This document shows positions 7,008 to 16,828 of a DNA stretch of 64,000 nt, one piece after another. The position numbers and the translations under genes are program-made. This stretch comes from Hymenobacter cavernae (GTDB lineage Bacteria > Bacteroidota > Bacteroidia > Cytophagales > Hymenobacteraceae): positions 305,921-369,920 of the forward strand of contig NZ_BMHT01000003.1 in assembly GCF_014641455.1 (NCBI RefSeq). The letters run 5' to 3'. The notes below the pieces were generated by a model, which saw nothing but the letters and a program-made list of their open reading frames with translations, was not told the origin of the DNA and searched no databases. The first letter of the stretch is position 1, and the number at the start of each line of letters is the position of its first letter.

Positions 7008-9563
7008 ATGGCGGAAGGCGAAAAGATCATTCCGATTAACATTGAAGACGAGATGCGTGGCGCCTACATCGATTACTCGATGTCGGTCATCATCTCCCGG
7101 GCCCTGCCCGACGTGCGCGACGGCCTGAAGCCCGTGCACCGGCGCGTGCTCTACGGCATGAGCGAACTGGGCGTATCCTACAACAAATCTTACAAAAAGA
7201 GTGCCCGTATCGTGGGGGAAGTACTAGGTAAGTACCACCCCCACGGCGACTCCTCGGTGTACGACACCATGGTACGCATGGCCCAGGACTGGAGCCTGCG
7301 CTACCCGCTCGTGGACGGACAGGGTAACTTCGGTAGCGTCGACGGCGACTCGCCGGCGGCCATGCGTTATACCGAGGCCCGCCTGAAGCGGCTGGCCGAC
7401 GAGCTCATGGGCGACCTAGACAAAGAAACGGTTGACTTTCAACCCAACTTTGACGACTCGCTGGAAGAGCCCAGCGTGATGCCCGCCAAGTTTCCGAACC
7501 TATTGGTGAACGGCACGTCGGGTATTGCCGTGGGCATGGCCACCAACATGGCGCCCCACAACCTGACGGAGGTCGTGAACGGCATTATTGCCTACCTCGA
7601 CAACACCGACATCACCATTGCCGAGCTGATGGAGTACATCACCGCGCCGGACTTTCCGACCGGGGGCACCATCTACGGCTACGAGGGCGTAAAGCAGGCG
7701 TTTGAGACCGGCCGCGGCCGCATTGTGGTGCGTGCCAAAGCTCACTACGAAACGACCCCCACGGGTAAAGAGCAGATCGTCATCACCGAGATTCCCTACA
7801 TGGTGAACAAGGCGTCGATGATCGAGAAAACGGCGGCGCTCATCAACGAGAAGCGCATCGAAGGCATTGCCGACCTGCGCGACGAGTCGGACCGCGACGG
7901 CATGCGTATTGTGTATGACCTGAAGCGCGATGCCATGCCCAACGTGGTGCTCAACCAGCTGTATAAGTACACGCAGTTGCAATCGTCGTTCGGGGTGAAC
8001 AACGTGGCGCTGGTGAAAGGCCGGCCCATGACGCTGAACCTGCGCGACCTGATTCAGCACTTCGTGGAGCACCGCGAGGAAGTGGTGGTGCGCCGCACCC
8101 GCTTCGAACTGGCCGAAGCCCAGAAGCGGGCCCACATCCTGGAAGGCCTGCTCATTGCTCTCGACCACCTGGATGAGGTAATTGCTCTGATCCGCGGCTC
8201 GCGCGACCCGGAAATTGCCCGTACCGAACTCATCGACCGCTTCAAGCTGAGCGAAGTACAGGCCCGTGCGATTCTGGACATGCGCTTGCAGCGCCTTACG
8301 GGCTTGGAGCGCGACAAGATCGTGAAGGAATACGACGAGCTGACGCGCCTGATCGACCATCTCAACGACGTGCTGGCCTCGCCGGAGCTGCAGCGCCAGA
8401 TCATCAAGGATGAGCTGAACGACATTCGGGAGCGGTACGGTGATGCCCGCCGCACCATGATCGAGTACGCCGGCGGCGACTTCTCCATGGAGGACATGAT
8501 TGCCGACGAGAGCATGGTCATTACCATCTCCAACGAAGGCTACATCAAGCGCACGCCGCTGGATGAGTACCGTTCGCAGAGCCGCGGCGGCGTTGGCTCG
8601 CGCGGTGCGGCTTCCAAGCAGGACGACTTCACGGAGCACTTGTTTGTGGCCACCACCCACGAATACCTGCTGTTCTTTACCGAGCTAGGTCGCGTGTTCT
8701 GGCTCAAGGTGTATGAGGTGCCGGAAGGAGGGAAGAACGCCAAAGGACGGCCGATTCAGAACCTGATCGAGATTCCGCGCGAAGACAACGTGCGCTCGGT
8801 GCTGAACGTGCGCGGCCTACGTGACCCCGATTATCTGGAAAACACCTACCTGATGTTCTGCACGGAGCAGGGAACGGTAAAGAAAACCCCGCTGGAAGCG
8901 TATTCGCGCCCACGTACGGCCGGTATCAACGCCATTACCATCAACGAAGGCGACCGACTGCTGGATGTGCAGCTCACCACCGGCAACAGCGAAGTGGTAG
9001 TAGCTTTGCGCTCCGGACGGGCGGTTCGTTTCCACGAGGGAAAAGTGCGCTCGATGGGCCGCAGTGCCGCCGGCGTACGCGGTATCACCCTGACCGACGA
9101 CAACGATCGGGTAGTCGGTATGGTCTGCATTTCGGATACAAGTCAGGAATTGCTGGTGGTGTCGGAAAACGGCTACGGCAAGCGCTCCGAACTGGAAGAG
9201 TACCGCATCACCAACCGCGGTGGTAAGGGCGTACAGGCCATGAAAGTGACGGAGAAAACCGGCGCGCTGGTGGCCATCAAGGATGTGAACGACGGTGACG
9301 ACCTGATGATTATCAACAAGTCGGGCATTACGATCCGTCTGCGCATGGCGGATCTGCGCACCATTGGCCGGGCTACGCAGGGCGTACGGCTGCTTAAAAT
9401 AAACGAGGGGGATGAAATCTCGTCGGTAGCCAAAGTGGCCGCTGAAGAGAAGGACTCTGATGTGGAAGCCACCGATGAGAACCCGACCGGGGTAGACCCC
9501 GACACCACGCCGGATGCTGATGTAGCAGCGCTCACCGATCCGGACGCACTGAGCGCAAACTGA
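7008..9563 (+). CDS. gyrA: DNA gyrase subunit A
   Basis: An 851-aa type IIA topoisomerase A subunit; with GyrB it introduces negative supercoils using ATP. It opens with [20 protein letters not shown]. The quinolone-resistance region reads [20 protein letters not shown] with the usual Ser and acidic neighbours, and the catalytic tyrosine is Y121 in [10 protein letters not shown]. The C-terminal part carries beta-pinwheel blades and the GyrA box [10 protein letters not shown] near residue 520. The tail is acidic and low-complexity (about residues 815-851). Full length, with no frameshift. A hairpin at 9582-9633 follows. Confidence 0.98.
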   Translation: MAEGEKIIPINIEDEMRGAYIDYSMSVIISRALPDVRDGLKPVHRRVLYGMSELGVSYNKSYKKSARIVGEVLGKYHPHGDSSVYDTMVRMAQDWSLRYPLVDGQGNFGSVDGDSPAAMRYTEARLKRLADELMGDLDKETVDFQPNFDDSLEEPSVMPAKFPNLLVNGTSGIAVGMATNMAPHNLTEVVNGIIAYLDNTDITIAELMEYITAPDFPTGGTIYGYEGVKQAFETGRGRIVVRAKAHYETTPTGKEQIVITEIPYMVNKASMIEKTAALINEKRIEGIADLRDESDRDGMRIVYDLKRDAMPNVVLNQLYKYTQLQSSFGVNNVALVKGRPMTLNLRDLIQHFVEHREEVVVRRTRFELAEAQKRAHILEGLLIALDHLDEVIALIRGSRDPEIARTELIDRFKLSEVQARAILDMRLQRLTGLERDKIVKEYDELTRLIDHLNDVLASPELQRQIIKDELNDIRERYGDARRTMIEYAGGDFSMEDMIADESMVITISNEGYIKRTPLDEYRSQSRGGVGSRGAASKQDDFTEHLFVATTHEYLLFFTELGRVFWLKVYEVPEGGKNAKGRPIQNLIEIPREDNVRSVLNVRGLRDPDYLENTYLMFCTEQGTVKKTPLEAYSRPRTAGINAITINEGDRLLDVQLTTGNSEVVVALRSGRAVRFHEGKVRSMGRSAAGVRGITLTDDNDRVVGMVCISDTSQELLVVSENGYGKRSELEEYRITNRGGKGVQAMKVTEKTGALVAIKDVNDGDDLMIINKSGITIRLRMADLRTIGRATQGVRLLKINEGDEISSVAKVAAEEKDSDVEATDENPTGVDPDTTPDADVAALTDPDALSAN

Positions 9564-9581
9564 CCTAGGTAAGGAATATTT

Positions 9582-9633
9582 CGGGGATTGGTAGTAGTAT
9601 TGCAGGATAAAACCTGTCAGCTGCCAATCCCCG
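9582..9633 (+). terminator. Probable gyrA terminator
   Basis: CGGGGATTGG (9582-9591) pairs perfectly with CCAATCCCCG (9624-9633). An inner TGCAGG/CCTGTCA stem extends it. There is no clear T-run, so it may be factor-assisted or an mRNA-stabilising end. Confidence 0.5.
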
Positions 9634-9734
9634 GCTTATCTGGCGCAACGTTCTACAAGCTGAACTAAACTGGCGCTTTCGCCCGTTAAGGCAGCAATTT
9701 CCACTCACTTCACCTGTTCTTCAGTTATAATTCC

Positions 9735-10892
9735 ATGAAGAAGATTATTCTGACGCTGGCCGCTGCGGCCGCTTTGCACACCGCTTCGGCCCAGAACTCG
9801 GCCGTTACGAATGCGCAGCTTTTCGAGAAGCAAGGCACACTGGATAAGGCGCGTACCGAAATTGATAAAGCTATTACCAACGAGAAAACCTCGGGTAAAG
9901 CCAAAACCTGGTACACGCGCGGGGAGATTTACGAAGGCATTGCCAACAGCCCCATCTACAAGAAGCTTGTCGCCGATGTGGACCCGAATAAGGTAGCCAG
10001 CGACTCCTATAAGAAAGCTGTTGAGCTGGAAGGCAAAGACAGCGAGTTTGGCAAACAGGCGGTGGCCAAGCTGGAAGGCCTGAACAAGAACGCCTACGGC
10101 TTGGCATTGAATGCTGGTGTAGAAAGCTACAACGCCAAGAATTTCGACGAGGCTATCAAGTCGTACCGACAGGCGCAGGCGTATATGCCCCAGGATACGA
10201 CGGCGTACGTGTACGCGGCATACGCCGCGGAAGGCAAGCAGGATTATACGACTGCCAAAGAAGAATACAACAAGCTGCTGGCCATTCCAGGCTACAAAGC
10301 TTCCGCGCAAACCTACGAGCGGCTGTTGCAGATAGCTCGTCAGGAAAAGAACGACGCCGAGGCGACGAAGGTTTTGCAGCAGGCCTTGCAGGCATACCCA
10401 AACCGCAAGTCGTTTGTACTGGAGGATCTAAACCATCTAATCAGTTCGGGCCAGGACAAACAAGCGATTGATAAGCTTAACCATGCCATTGAGTTGGATC
10501 CGCAGAACTCGAACCTGTACACCGTGCGCGGTTCGGTATACGACAAGCTGAAGCAGCCTGATCAGGCACTGGCTTCGTACCAGAAAGCGGTGGAAATTGA
10601 GCCGAAGAATTTTGATGCGCAATTCAACGTTGGCGTTTACTACTTCAACAAAGGCGCGGATATTTTCAAGGCGGTCAATAAGATGAACCTCGCCACGTAC
10701 CAGAAGCAAGGCAAAACCAAAGAAGCGGAGGCCAAGAAGTACGTGCAGCAGGCTATTCCGTACTTTGAAGCGGCATTGCAAGCCAACCCGAATGACCGGG
10801 CTACGATGAGCGCTTTGCAGAAAGCCTACACGCAAACCGGCCGCACGGCTGATGCGGAGAAGATGAACACGAAAATGAATTCAGCGAAGTAA
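9735..10892 (+). CDS. Exported TPR-repeat protein
   Basis: A 385-aa periplasmic protein. The signal peptide MKKIILTLAAAAALHTASAQ is followed by tandem tetratricopeptide repeats, recognisable from spaced A-Y/A-x-P motifs such as FDEAIKSYRQAQAYMPQD, YTTAKEEYNKLLAI, KQAIDKLNHAIELDPQN, DQALASYQKAVEIEPKN and IPYFEAALQANPND. TPR arrays mediate protein-protein contact, and such proteins are common in the Bacteroidota periplasm. The specific partner is unknown. It is monocistronic, with a short terminator hairpin 25 bases after the stop. Confidence 0.9.
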   Translation: MKKIILTLAAAAALHTASAQNSAVTNAQLFEKQGTLDKARTEIDKAITNEKTSGKAKTWYTRGEIYEGIANSPIYKKLVADVDPNKVASDSYKKAVELEGKDSEFGKQAVAKLEGLNKNAYGLALNAGVESYNAKNFDEAIKSYRQAQAYMPQDTTAYVYAAYAAEGKQDYTTAKEEYNKLLAIPGYKASAQTYERLLQIARQEKNDAEATKVLQQALQAYPNRKSFVLEDLNHLISSGQDKQAIDKLNHAIELDPQNSNLYTVRGSVYDKLKQPDQALASYQKAVEIEPKNFDAQFNVGVYYFNKGADIFKAVNKMNLATYQKQGKTKEAEAKKYVQQAIPYFEAALQANPNDRATMSALQKAYTQTGRTADAEKMNTKMNSAK

Positions 10893-10916
10893 TAGCGCTG
10901 GGAGTGAAGTCAAAAT

Positions 10917-10938
10917 AGCCCGTGCAGCAGTACGGGCT
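10917..10938 (+). terminator. Terminator of the TPR gene
   Basis: AGCCCGT (10917-10923) pairs with ACGGGCT (10932-10938), followed by GTTTCTC. Confidence 0.65.
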
Positions 10939-10939
10939 G

Positions 10940-11667
10940 TTTCTCGAAAAGTCTACTTAACATAATATAAATTATAAGACAAATTGAGTGCGCGAAAATA
11001 GCTAGGTTGTATAAGCCTAATTTGCTGGTTCGGCTAGAAAATAGCTTCAACGTTTCGCTACAACACGGCCGAGAGTACTATTGTGTGTAGTAGACAACAT
11101 TTGGATAGTTTCCGGCTTTGTGGCCGTTTATCAGCGTGACAACTCTTGCTGAACTTCTTGTACTTAGTGTTGTGATGCATGCATGATGTCCAGTGTGGAA
11201 ATTATGTCTTTGGCCGAAATTTCTGACCTACCTTAGCTACTCTGCACATATTCGCTGACTTTAGGTCTGTTAGTGATTTAGTGTCTACAAAATCAAGTTG
11301 TCATTCGATTTCGTAGCGCATACCTAAAAACCTATTTCGTGACAACCACTGCAGGTTTCAAGGCATTGAGGTATTTGGTCATGAATCATACGCACCTTCG
11401 CTCTTGACGCGAATCGAGCCTGTATGAGGCTATAGTGGCCTCAATGTAAACACTTGCTATGGCTTCCTCAAAACGCCCGGTAAGGTAAGCAAGGTGTTCT
11501 GTGTGTAGCTGTGAGCATTAAATAAGGGGCACTCCTCCCCTGCTCCGGTCCGCCCTCCCCGGCTTTAGAGGATGGTATTTATTTTTTTATATGTGTTATT
11601 ATTATAGATTTTACTGTGAGGCAGTTATATGGCAGCATAATACATAAAGCTATTACATAAGTAAATT
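10940..11667. other. AT-rich gene-free stretch, possibly decayed DNA
   Basis: About 730 bases with no credible gene on either strand and clearly lower GC than the flanking genes, falling to nearly pure A/T from 11575 on. One minus-strand frame between about 11395 and 11525 stays open for roughly 44 codons without a start codon, and could be a scrap of a lost gene. I recognise nothing in it. Confidence 0.45.
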
Positions 11668-11720
11668 AAAGTATAAAAAAGTACAAAATAGTAAATAATA
11701 TATGTACTTTTTTATACTTT
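11668..11720. promoter_or_regulatory. 17-bp perfect inverted repeat upstream of the unknown gene
   Basis: AAAGTATAAAAAAGTAC (11668-11684) is repeated as its exact inverse at 11704-11720, with 19 A/T bases between. The right arm lies where the -33 box would fall if TACTTTAG (11739-11746) is the -7 box of the gene starting at 11789. It could be an operator, perhaps for autoregulation, or a cruciform. There is no gene upstream for which it would be a terminator. Confidence 0.65.
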
Positions 11721-11788
11721 TAACCACTTTTATATACTTACTTTAGTTATGCTCGTATATTGTACTGTATTTAAACCTACCTAGAACA

Positions 11789-12823
11789 ATGCCTAAGACT
11801 ATAGACTACCCACGTACTAGTTATGCCAGTGCCTGGGAAGTAGCCGAAGTAGTTGATGATACCGGTGGCAAATGCGCCATCGACACCTGTGCCCGTAAGC
11901 TCAATCGCAAAGTGAGTGGTTCCTTCAAGGCCATTATTGGCTCGGCCGTTAAGTTTGGATTAGTTACCAGCAAGCGAGAGTTGCTGACTACGACCAATCT
12001 GTTCCGACGCATCAAACATGCTTATGACAAGCAGGAGGAAAAGATATACCATCGGGAGGCGTTCCTGAATCCACCTTTGTTCACGCAGATCTGTCGGAAG
12101 TTCCGTAACCGGGAGTTACCTGTGCACATGTTCGACGTGATTCTTATTCGCGAGTTCGGTGTGGAGGAAATCAATGCGCAGAATGTTTCCAAAGCCTTCG
12201 TTGATGGTGCTCGGATGGTTGGGGTACTGGATGAGCGCAACATTATGGCCGACATTGACCAACTCGCCGCCCAACAAACGCCCCGCCGGGAGTTGGCCAG
12301 CACAGAAATGCCACTCAACGCATTGCGAGCGGTTACGAATAACGGCAACGCGGTACCTACCCTTATACCAGCAACACAAGTTGCTGCTGCCCCTAGTAGC
12401 GAGCCATTTACCCCTGTAGTAAATAGATCTCCTGCTGATACTGGCCATGTACCGCCGCTACGCGGGCGGGATGCCGTATCCAGCTTATTTGGTTTGGATA
12501 CAGACGACTTAGAAGAGTCGGAAAGCTTATTACCAGAAGCCTCTATTCCTATCCCTACGGAAGCCACGCAGGCTAGCAGTACACAAACTGCGCCTACTGC
12601 TAGCCCTGAAGCTGATGGCGGCACGCTGACGACAACAAACCAAACCCAAAGACGCAACACCAATCCTTTACCGCCTTTGAATATGGACCCAAACACAAGC
12701 GTGGGCGTTTATTCCGTCCACATCATAGGCCCTGGTATTAACTCTACCTTAGCTATTCAGGACGTAGAAGACCTAGCTATTGTGAATATTCTGCTCGAGA
12801 AGATTCGCAAGCAGCTGAAATAA
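11789..12823 (+). CDS. Unrecognised protein with a possible winged-helix N-terminal half
   Basis: A 344-aa protein I cannot assign. Residues 1-160 look structured and helical: SYASAWEVAEVVDDTGGKCA, VSGSFKAIIGSAVKFGLVTS, an aromatic/basic patch (NLFRRIKHAYDKQEEKIYHR), LPVHMFDVILIREFGV and VSKAFVDGARMVGVLDERNI. The alternation of short helices and K-F-G-L-V turns suggests a winged helix-turn-helix. Residues 165-310 are low-complexity, rich in Ser, Thr, Pro and Ala, and probably a disordered linker. The last 35 residues (GVYSVHIIGPGINSTLAIQD to KIRKQLK) form a short beta-alpha unit. It stands alone in an AT-rich island behind a 17-bp inverted repeat, so horizontal origin is possible. There are no membrane segments or signal peptide. 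Confidence 0.75.
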   Translation: MPKTIDYPRTSYASAWEVAEVVDDTGGKCAIDTCARKLNRKVSGSFKAIIGSAVKFGLVTSKRELLTTTNLFRRIKHAYDKQEEKIYHREAFLNPPLFTQICRKFRNRELPVHMFDVILIREFGVEEINAQNVSKAFVDGARMVGVLDERNIMADIDQLAAQQTPRRELASTEMPLNALRAVTNNGNAVPTLIPATQVAAAPSSEPFTPVVNRSPADTGHVPPLRGRDAVSSLFGLDTDDLEESESLLPEASIPIPTEATQASSTQTAPTASPEADGGTLTTTNQTQRRNTNPLPPLNMDPNTSVGVYSVHIIGPGINSTLAIQDVEDLAIVNILLEKIRKQLK

Positions 12824-12840
12824 GGCTAACACGATTGAGC

Positions 12841-12870
12841 GGGAGCTACTCCTTCTTATAGGGTGCTCCC
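12841..12870 (+). terminator. Hairpin after the unrecognised gene
   Basis: GGGAGC (12841-12846) pairs with GCTCCC (12865-12870), followed by an A/T-rich stretch (ACTTATATTTTG). Confidence 0.5.
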
Positions 12871-12935
12871 ACTTATATTTTGCTATCGTTTAAATATTAT
12901 GTTAAATGAAATAAGACAGCCTCCGACCTTTCCTT

Positions 12936-14660
12936 CTACCGTTTGGGCTTCAATAAAAAGATAAACCACTTACCGTTCTTGCGTTCACGACCCAGGAAGA
13001 AGCTATCGACTCGCTCGATACGCACCCGCCGGCGCTTCAGCGCGGGTGCACCGGTTATGTCGGACGTATCCGCGAAAAGCGCCGCTGGTAGCTTCCACGC
13101 AGCGGCCATTTTGGGCAATAGCGGTACGGCTCTACCGGCAGCCCACACCTGCTTTACGTGCAGTTCCTTTAAGCTATACCACGGCAGCCCCTGAATGGCG
13201 GGCTGATGCCGGGCGTCGCGCAGTCGCCGCAGGCCCGGCTCGCCGTGCCTGGCTTCCCAGTGCGGGTACGCCGGCAACAGCACCGTAATGAGCGTCGCCA
13301 GCAACGTAAAGGAACCTAGCATGAGCACCGCCGGGCGCTGCTGCCACCCGCCTCGAATAGCCAGCAATGTCAAACCACCGCAAACGACTACCGTAGCCCC
13401 AAATCGTAACGTAGTCGGCCCAAAGCCGGGTAGCCTCGCTCCTATCATTGCCGCCGGAGCCGCCAGGCAGGCCAGGGTAAACACCCCCGCCCAAAACCGC
13501 AGCAAGCGCCGGTCGGTATGGGTTGCCTGCTGCCGGGCAAACGCCGTTTCCCAGTAGCGCAGCGCACCGGTCGCCAGCAAGGCCAACGGCGGCAATAATG
13601 GCAGCATGTACCGCTCCTTTTTCTCCGGCACCAGGCTCAACAGTACCAGGGAGAACACCAACCACCCCAGGACAAAAACATACGGCAGAAAGGGTGTCAG
13701 CCGACGCCGGGCATACGGTGCCGCCAGACCAGCCAACGCAGCCACTACCCACACCCCGCTAAAAGCAAAGAAATTCCAGTAGTACCAAAGGGGCTGAACG
13801 TGTCGCTCGCGCCAAGCTGTTACCTCCGTTTGGGCTACGGCAAGGGCCGCGGGCTGCACATGGTAGAGAATATACAGCGGCCAGGCGCCTCCCACAGCCA
13901 GGGCTACTAGCGCGGCAAGCAGGGCTCCACGCTTATGGCTAGGAAGACCAGCACGCTCTTCATTCAGCCGCGAAGCATAGCAGCCTAAAAACGGCAGCAA
14001 CCCCCCATACAGGGCCACCGGCCCCTTGCTCAGAATCGATAAGCCCAGCAGCAGGCCTGCCCCAACGAAGCTAGCATAAGCGGAACCGGCGCTCCGCCAA
14101 CCCCGAACCAATAGCCAGAGGGCCCCAACCAGAAAGCTATTGGCAAAAATATCCCACTGTCCCTCCCGGCCCGTCGTGATGACCAGCAAACTGCTGGCGA
14201 GCACCAGCGCACTAAGCCACGCGGTGCGCCCTGGCGCGTCGAGCTCGGCAGCCCGGTTCGCGACCAACTCCTTTACCAGCCCCCAGAAGAACAGCACCAG
14301 CAGGGTGGCCATCAGGGCCGCGGGCAGGCGGAGGATACCTAGGTTTTCTGTGGGGCTCGAAACCAGCTGCACGGCAGCCACTGCCCAGGTCGGTAGCGGA
14401 GGCTTAGCCAGGCGCAGTTCGTGGTTCATGGTCGGAATGAGCCACGAACCGCCCGCCACCATCTCGCGGGCGGCCACAAAGTTGCGCGACTCCATTAGAC
14501 TCACTTCCGGCGCCGAACCGTGCACGAAAAAACTAAATCCACACACGACCAGCACCGAGGCTAGCCGCCGAAATGCCCGATACCGGGTACCTATTTGGCC
14601 AAATGACACGAGAAAGACTAATATAATAAAGCAAAGCACCGCACGGTTATCACCCGACAA
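12936..14660 (-). CDS. ArnT/PMT-like polyisoprenyl-phosphate glycosyltransferase
   Basis: A 574-aa polytopic GT-C glycosyltransferase that would move a sugar from a polyprenyl-phosphate donor to lipid A, a glycan or a protein in the periplasm. The first loop reads ESRNFVAAREMVAGGSWLIP, followed by NHELRLAKPPLPTWAVAA, the ArnT/PMT signature. About 11 hydrophobic segments follow, then a C-terminal soluble tail (KELHVKQVWAAGRAVPLLPK onward). The position of the usual catalytic Asp-Glu is Met-Glu (LMES), so the Asp is missing. It follows the GDPD gene by 46 bases on the same strand. A GT2 (DPM1/GtrB-like) gene able to make the donor lies 3 kb away. Confidence 0.87.
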   Translation of the reverse strand: MSGDNRAVLCFIILVFLVSFGQIGTRYRAFRRLASVLVVCGFSFFVHGSAPEVSLMESRNFVAAREMVAGGSWLIPTMNHELRLAKPPLPTWAVAAVQLVSSPTENLGILRLPAALMATLLVLFFWGLVKELVANRAAELDAPGRTAWLSALVLASSLLVITTGREGQWDIFANSFLVGALWLLVRGWRSAGSAYASFVGAGLLLGLSILSKGPVALYGGLLPFLGCYASRLNEERAGLPSHKRGALLAALVALAVGGAWPLYILYHVQPAALAVAQTEVTAWRERHVQPLWYYWNFFAFSGVWVVAALAGLAAPYARRRLTPFLPYVFVLGWLVFSLVLLSLVPEKKERYMLPLLPPLALLATGALRYWETAFARQQATHTDRRLLRFWAGVFTLACLAAPAAMIGARLPGFGPTTLRFGATVVVCGGLTLLAIRGGWQQRPAVLMLGSFTLLATLITVLLPAYPHWEARHGEPGLRRLRDARHQPAIQGLPWYSLKELHVKQVWAAGRAVPLLPKMAAAWKLPAALFADTSDITGAPALKRRRVRIERVDSFFLGRERKNGKWFIFLLKPKR

Positions 14661-14706
14661 CCCTGGCTCCCAAGTAACGCGTAAAGTTGAAAGCTGGATA
14701 TGCTAT

Positions 14707-15612
14707 CTACTCCGACCCCACGGAGCGTCCCAGCTGCGTGAGCAGTTCGGGTACATTATCCACTTCAATGACATCGGGGTGGCAACTGACCAGGCGCGCC
14801 ACCGTTTTGGCCGAACGCCCCCCAAACACGACCACCTGCAAGCCCGCCGCCTGCGCCTGTGCGGCCCGCTCGGGCGTAATCACGTCTTTGCCCACTACCA
14901 CGGCCTGCACCTTGTCCTGGATAGCCTGCTGAAGACCGGGCTCAAAGTTGTTGGTGATTTCAAGCCCCAGCGGCGCGGTTGGGAGCAGCGTGCGCAGGTA
15001 GCGTAACGTTTCCGCGTTGGTGGTTAAAATCAGCAACCGCTCCGCCGGAATAGGGTACTTATGTAACAGGCGCGCCAGCGCCCGCGCCAGCAGCGGTGAG
15101 CGGGAAGGTGCCCCCGGCGCGGCGCACTTGTCATCCTCGTGCAGATCCAGGTGGATGACGGGCGCGTTGCTGCCCTGCGGCAGCTTATCCAACAGTGCCT
15201 GCAAGCGCATCAGCCGCTCGTCATGAAACAAGTCGTAGATGAACCCTCCCCGGTAAGCTAGCTTTTCCAGCTCAGCGGCCGTGTACTGGCTTACGCATCC
15301 CTGCCCGCTCGACATGGTGTTCAGCGTTGGGTCGTGGTAGAGGAATGGGACACTGTCGCGACTCAGCCGCACGTCAATCTCCACCCCATCGGCCCCACGA
15401 GCCAGCGCCCGCTGCACCCCGGCCAGACTACTGGGTGGCAACGGATTAAAGGGATTGATGGGCGTGAAAAACCCGGACCCGGCGTGGCCTACCACCGTTA
15501 TCTTTTGCTCGGAAGGCAGCGAACTGGTCGGCGCATTTTCGGAACACCCCGCTGCGGCCAGGCCCAACAACACCAGCCGTACCGCTCTTCTATAGGTAGT
15601 CATTCTTGTCAT
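14707..15612 (-). CDS. Glycerophosphodiester phosphodiesterase family lipoprotein
   Basis: A 301-aa exported GDPD. Its signal ends in the lipobox AAAGC (LVLLGLAAAGCSEN), so it is probably lipid-anchored. The catalytic TIM-barrel motifs are VVGHAGSGFFTPINPFNP, GADGVEIDVRLSRDSVPFLYHD (metal and acid-base Glu/Asp/His) and VIHLDLHEDD. The usual HRG is HAG here, as in some divergent members. The role would be cleavage of glycerophosphodiesters from lipid or teichoic-type polymers to glycerol-3-phosphate. The start at 15612 has an alternative ATG three codons in. It is first in an operon with the ArnT-like gene. Confidence 0.88.
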   Translation of the reverse strand: MTRMTTYRRAVRLVLLGLAAAGCSENAPTSSLPSEQKITVVGHAGSGFFTPINPFNPLPPSSLAGVQRALARGADGVEIDVRLSRDSVPFLYHDPTLNTMSSGQGCVSQYTAAELEKLAYRGGFIYDLFHDERLMRLQALLDKLPQGSNAPVIHLDLHEDDKCAAPGAPSRSPLLARALARLLHKYPIPAERLLILTTNAETLRYLRTLLPTAPLGLEITNNFEPGLQQAIQDKVQAVVVGKDVITPERAAQAQAAGLQVVVFGGRSAKTVARLVSCHPDVIEVDNVPELLTQLGRSVGSE

Positions 15613-15759
15613 GTATGTGCCCCGGTTACGGGCTTTCTATTTGGGCGAAAGTCCGTATAAAGCCCCTTAAACCCAAGTCAAGCGCAGATAGTTATTTCCC
15701 ATTACCTTTGGCGCCCCGACTTCGGCGGGCTTTCCCCTAGCTGCTTCCTCTTCTTTTTT

Positions 15760-16743
15760 ATGGCTTCTGTTCTGGTCACCGGCTGCGCAGGCTTTATTGG
15801 TTCTCACCTCTGCGAACGGCTCCTGGCGGACGGGTACCGCGTGGTGGGCCTGGATAACTTTGATCCCTTCTACGACCGCTCCCTCAAGCTCGCCAACATG
15901 GCCGGCTTTGCGCATCATCCCTTGTTCAGCTTTCACGAAGTAGAGCTTCAGCGCGGCGCCGAAGCCCTGGCCGACGCCCTGCCCGCCGACCCCATCGACC
16001 TGGTGGTGCACCTGGCGGCCAAAGCCGGCGTGGGCCCCTCGGTGCGGCAGCCGATTGCGTACCTGGGAAATAACGTAATTGGCACCACCCACTTACTCGA
16101 GTGGATGCGCCTGCGGGGCATTGGAAAACTATTTTTTGCCTCTTCGTCTTCAGTGTACGGCAACACGCCCGAGCGGCCCTTCCGCGAAGACATGAACCTG
16201 CTGGCTTCCTGCATTTCGCCCTACGCGGCCTCCAAGCTGGCCGGCGAGCAGCTCACCGCCACCTACCATCACCTTTATAAGCTGGACGTTATTAACGCCC
16301 GCTTCTTCACCGTGTATGGCCCGCGCCAACGCCCCGACCTAGCGATTCATAAGTTTGTGCGGCTGCTGCGCGCCGGGCAGCCTATTCCGGTGTTCGGCGA
16401 CGGCAGCACGGCCCGCGACTATACGTTCGTAGCGGATACCGTCGATGGCATTGCCCGCGGCGTGCAGTACCTACTCAGCCACAGCGGCGTGTACCAGACC
16501 GTGAACCTAGGTAACAACAGCCCCGTGACGCTGCTCAACCTGATTCACGCCATTGGCGAGGCCGTGGGCGTCACGCCCGAGCTGCATTTTCAGCCCATGC
16601 AGGCCGGCGACGTAGACGTGACCTACGCCGATATCAACAAAGCACGTCAACTACTCGGCTACTCCCCCCAGACCTCATTGGCCGACGGCCTAGCCCAGTT
16701 TGTAGAATGGGAGCGCACGCATGCCCTGACTACTACCAACTAG
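15760..16743 (+). CDS. NAD-dependent nucleotide-sugar epimerase (UDP-glucuronate 4-epimerase type)
   Basis: A 327-aa extended short-chain dehydrogenase. It has the N-terminal Rossmann motif VTGCAGFIGSHLCERLL, the SSSSVYG segment and the catalytic YAASK (Y-x3-K), then RFFTVYGPRQRPDLAIHKFV and FGDGSTARDYTFVADTVDGI. The DNFDPFYDRSLKLANMAGF start and the RPDLAIHKF segment match UDP-glucuronate (galacturonate) 4-epimerases. GDP-mannose dehydratase-like activity is less likely. It supplies an activated sugar for surface glycans, consistent with the neighbouring glycosyltransferases. It is transcribed opposite to its neighbours and ends in a very strong terminator. Confidence 0.9.
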   Translation: MASVLVTGCAGFIGSHLCERLLADGYRVVGLDNFDPFYDRSLKLANMAGFAHHPLFSFHEVELQRGAEALADALPADPIDLVVHLAAKAGVGPSVRQPIAYLGNNVIGTTHLLEWMRLRGIGKLFFASSSSVYGNTPERPFREDMNLLASCISPYAASKLAGEQLTATYHHLYKLDVINARFFTVYGPRQRPDLAIHKFVRLLRAGQPIPVFGDGSTARDYTFVADTVDGIARGVQYLLSHSGVYQTVNLGNNSPVTLLNLIHAIGEAVGVTPELHFQPMQAGDVDVTYADINKARQLLGYSPQTSLADGLAQFVEWERTHALTTTN

Positions 16744-16760
16744 CCCTAGTTCCTTTCCCT

Positions 16761-16812
16761 AGAAAACGACAAGGGCCCCGAACAGCACTGTTCGGGGCCC
16801 TTGTCGTTTTCT
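16761..16812. terminator. Strong bidirectional terminator between convergent genes
   Basis: A 25-bp perfect stem (16761-16785 with 16788-16812) with only CA between the arms. GC-rich core, A-run and T-run at the two edges. It serves the epimerase (+) and the LAB_N gene (-). Confidence 0.93.
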
Positions 16813-16828
16813 ATCCTTCTCAGGTAGC

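Noticed and set aside
7500..8660. A 386-codon open frame on the minus strand inside gyrA
   Set aside because: It lies wholly antisense to gyrA, has His/Val/Gln-rich composition typical of a mirrored high-GC gene, and shows no protein family motif.
11395..11525. A minus-strand stretch of about 44 codons containing AYLTGRFEEAIASVYIEA
   Set aside because: No start codon, flanked by stops, and too short to assign. It could be the remnant of a lost gene but nothing supports a specific one.
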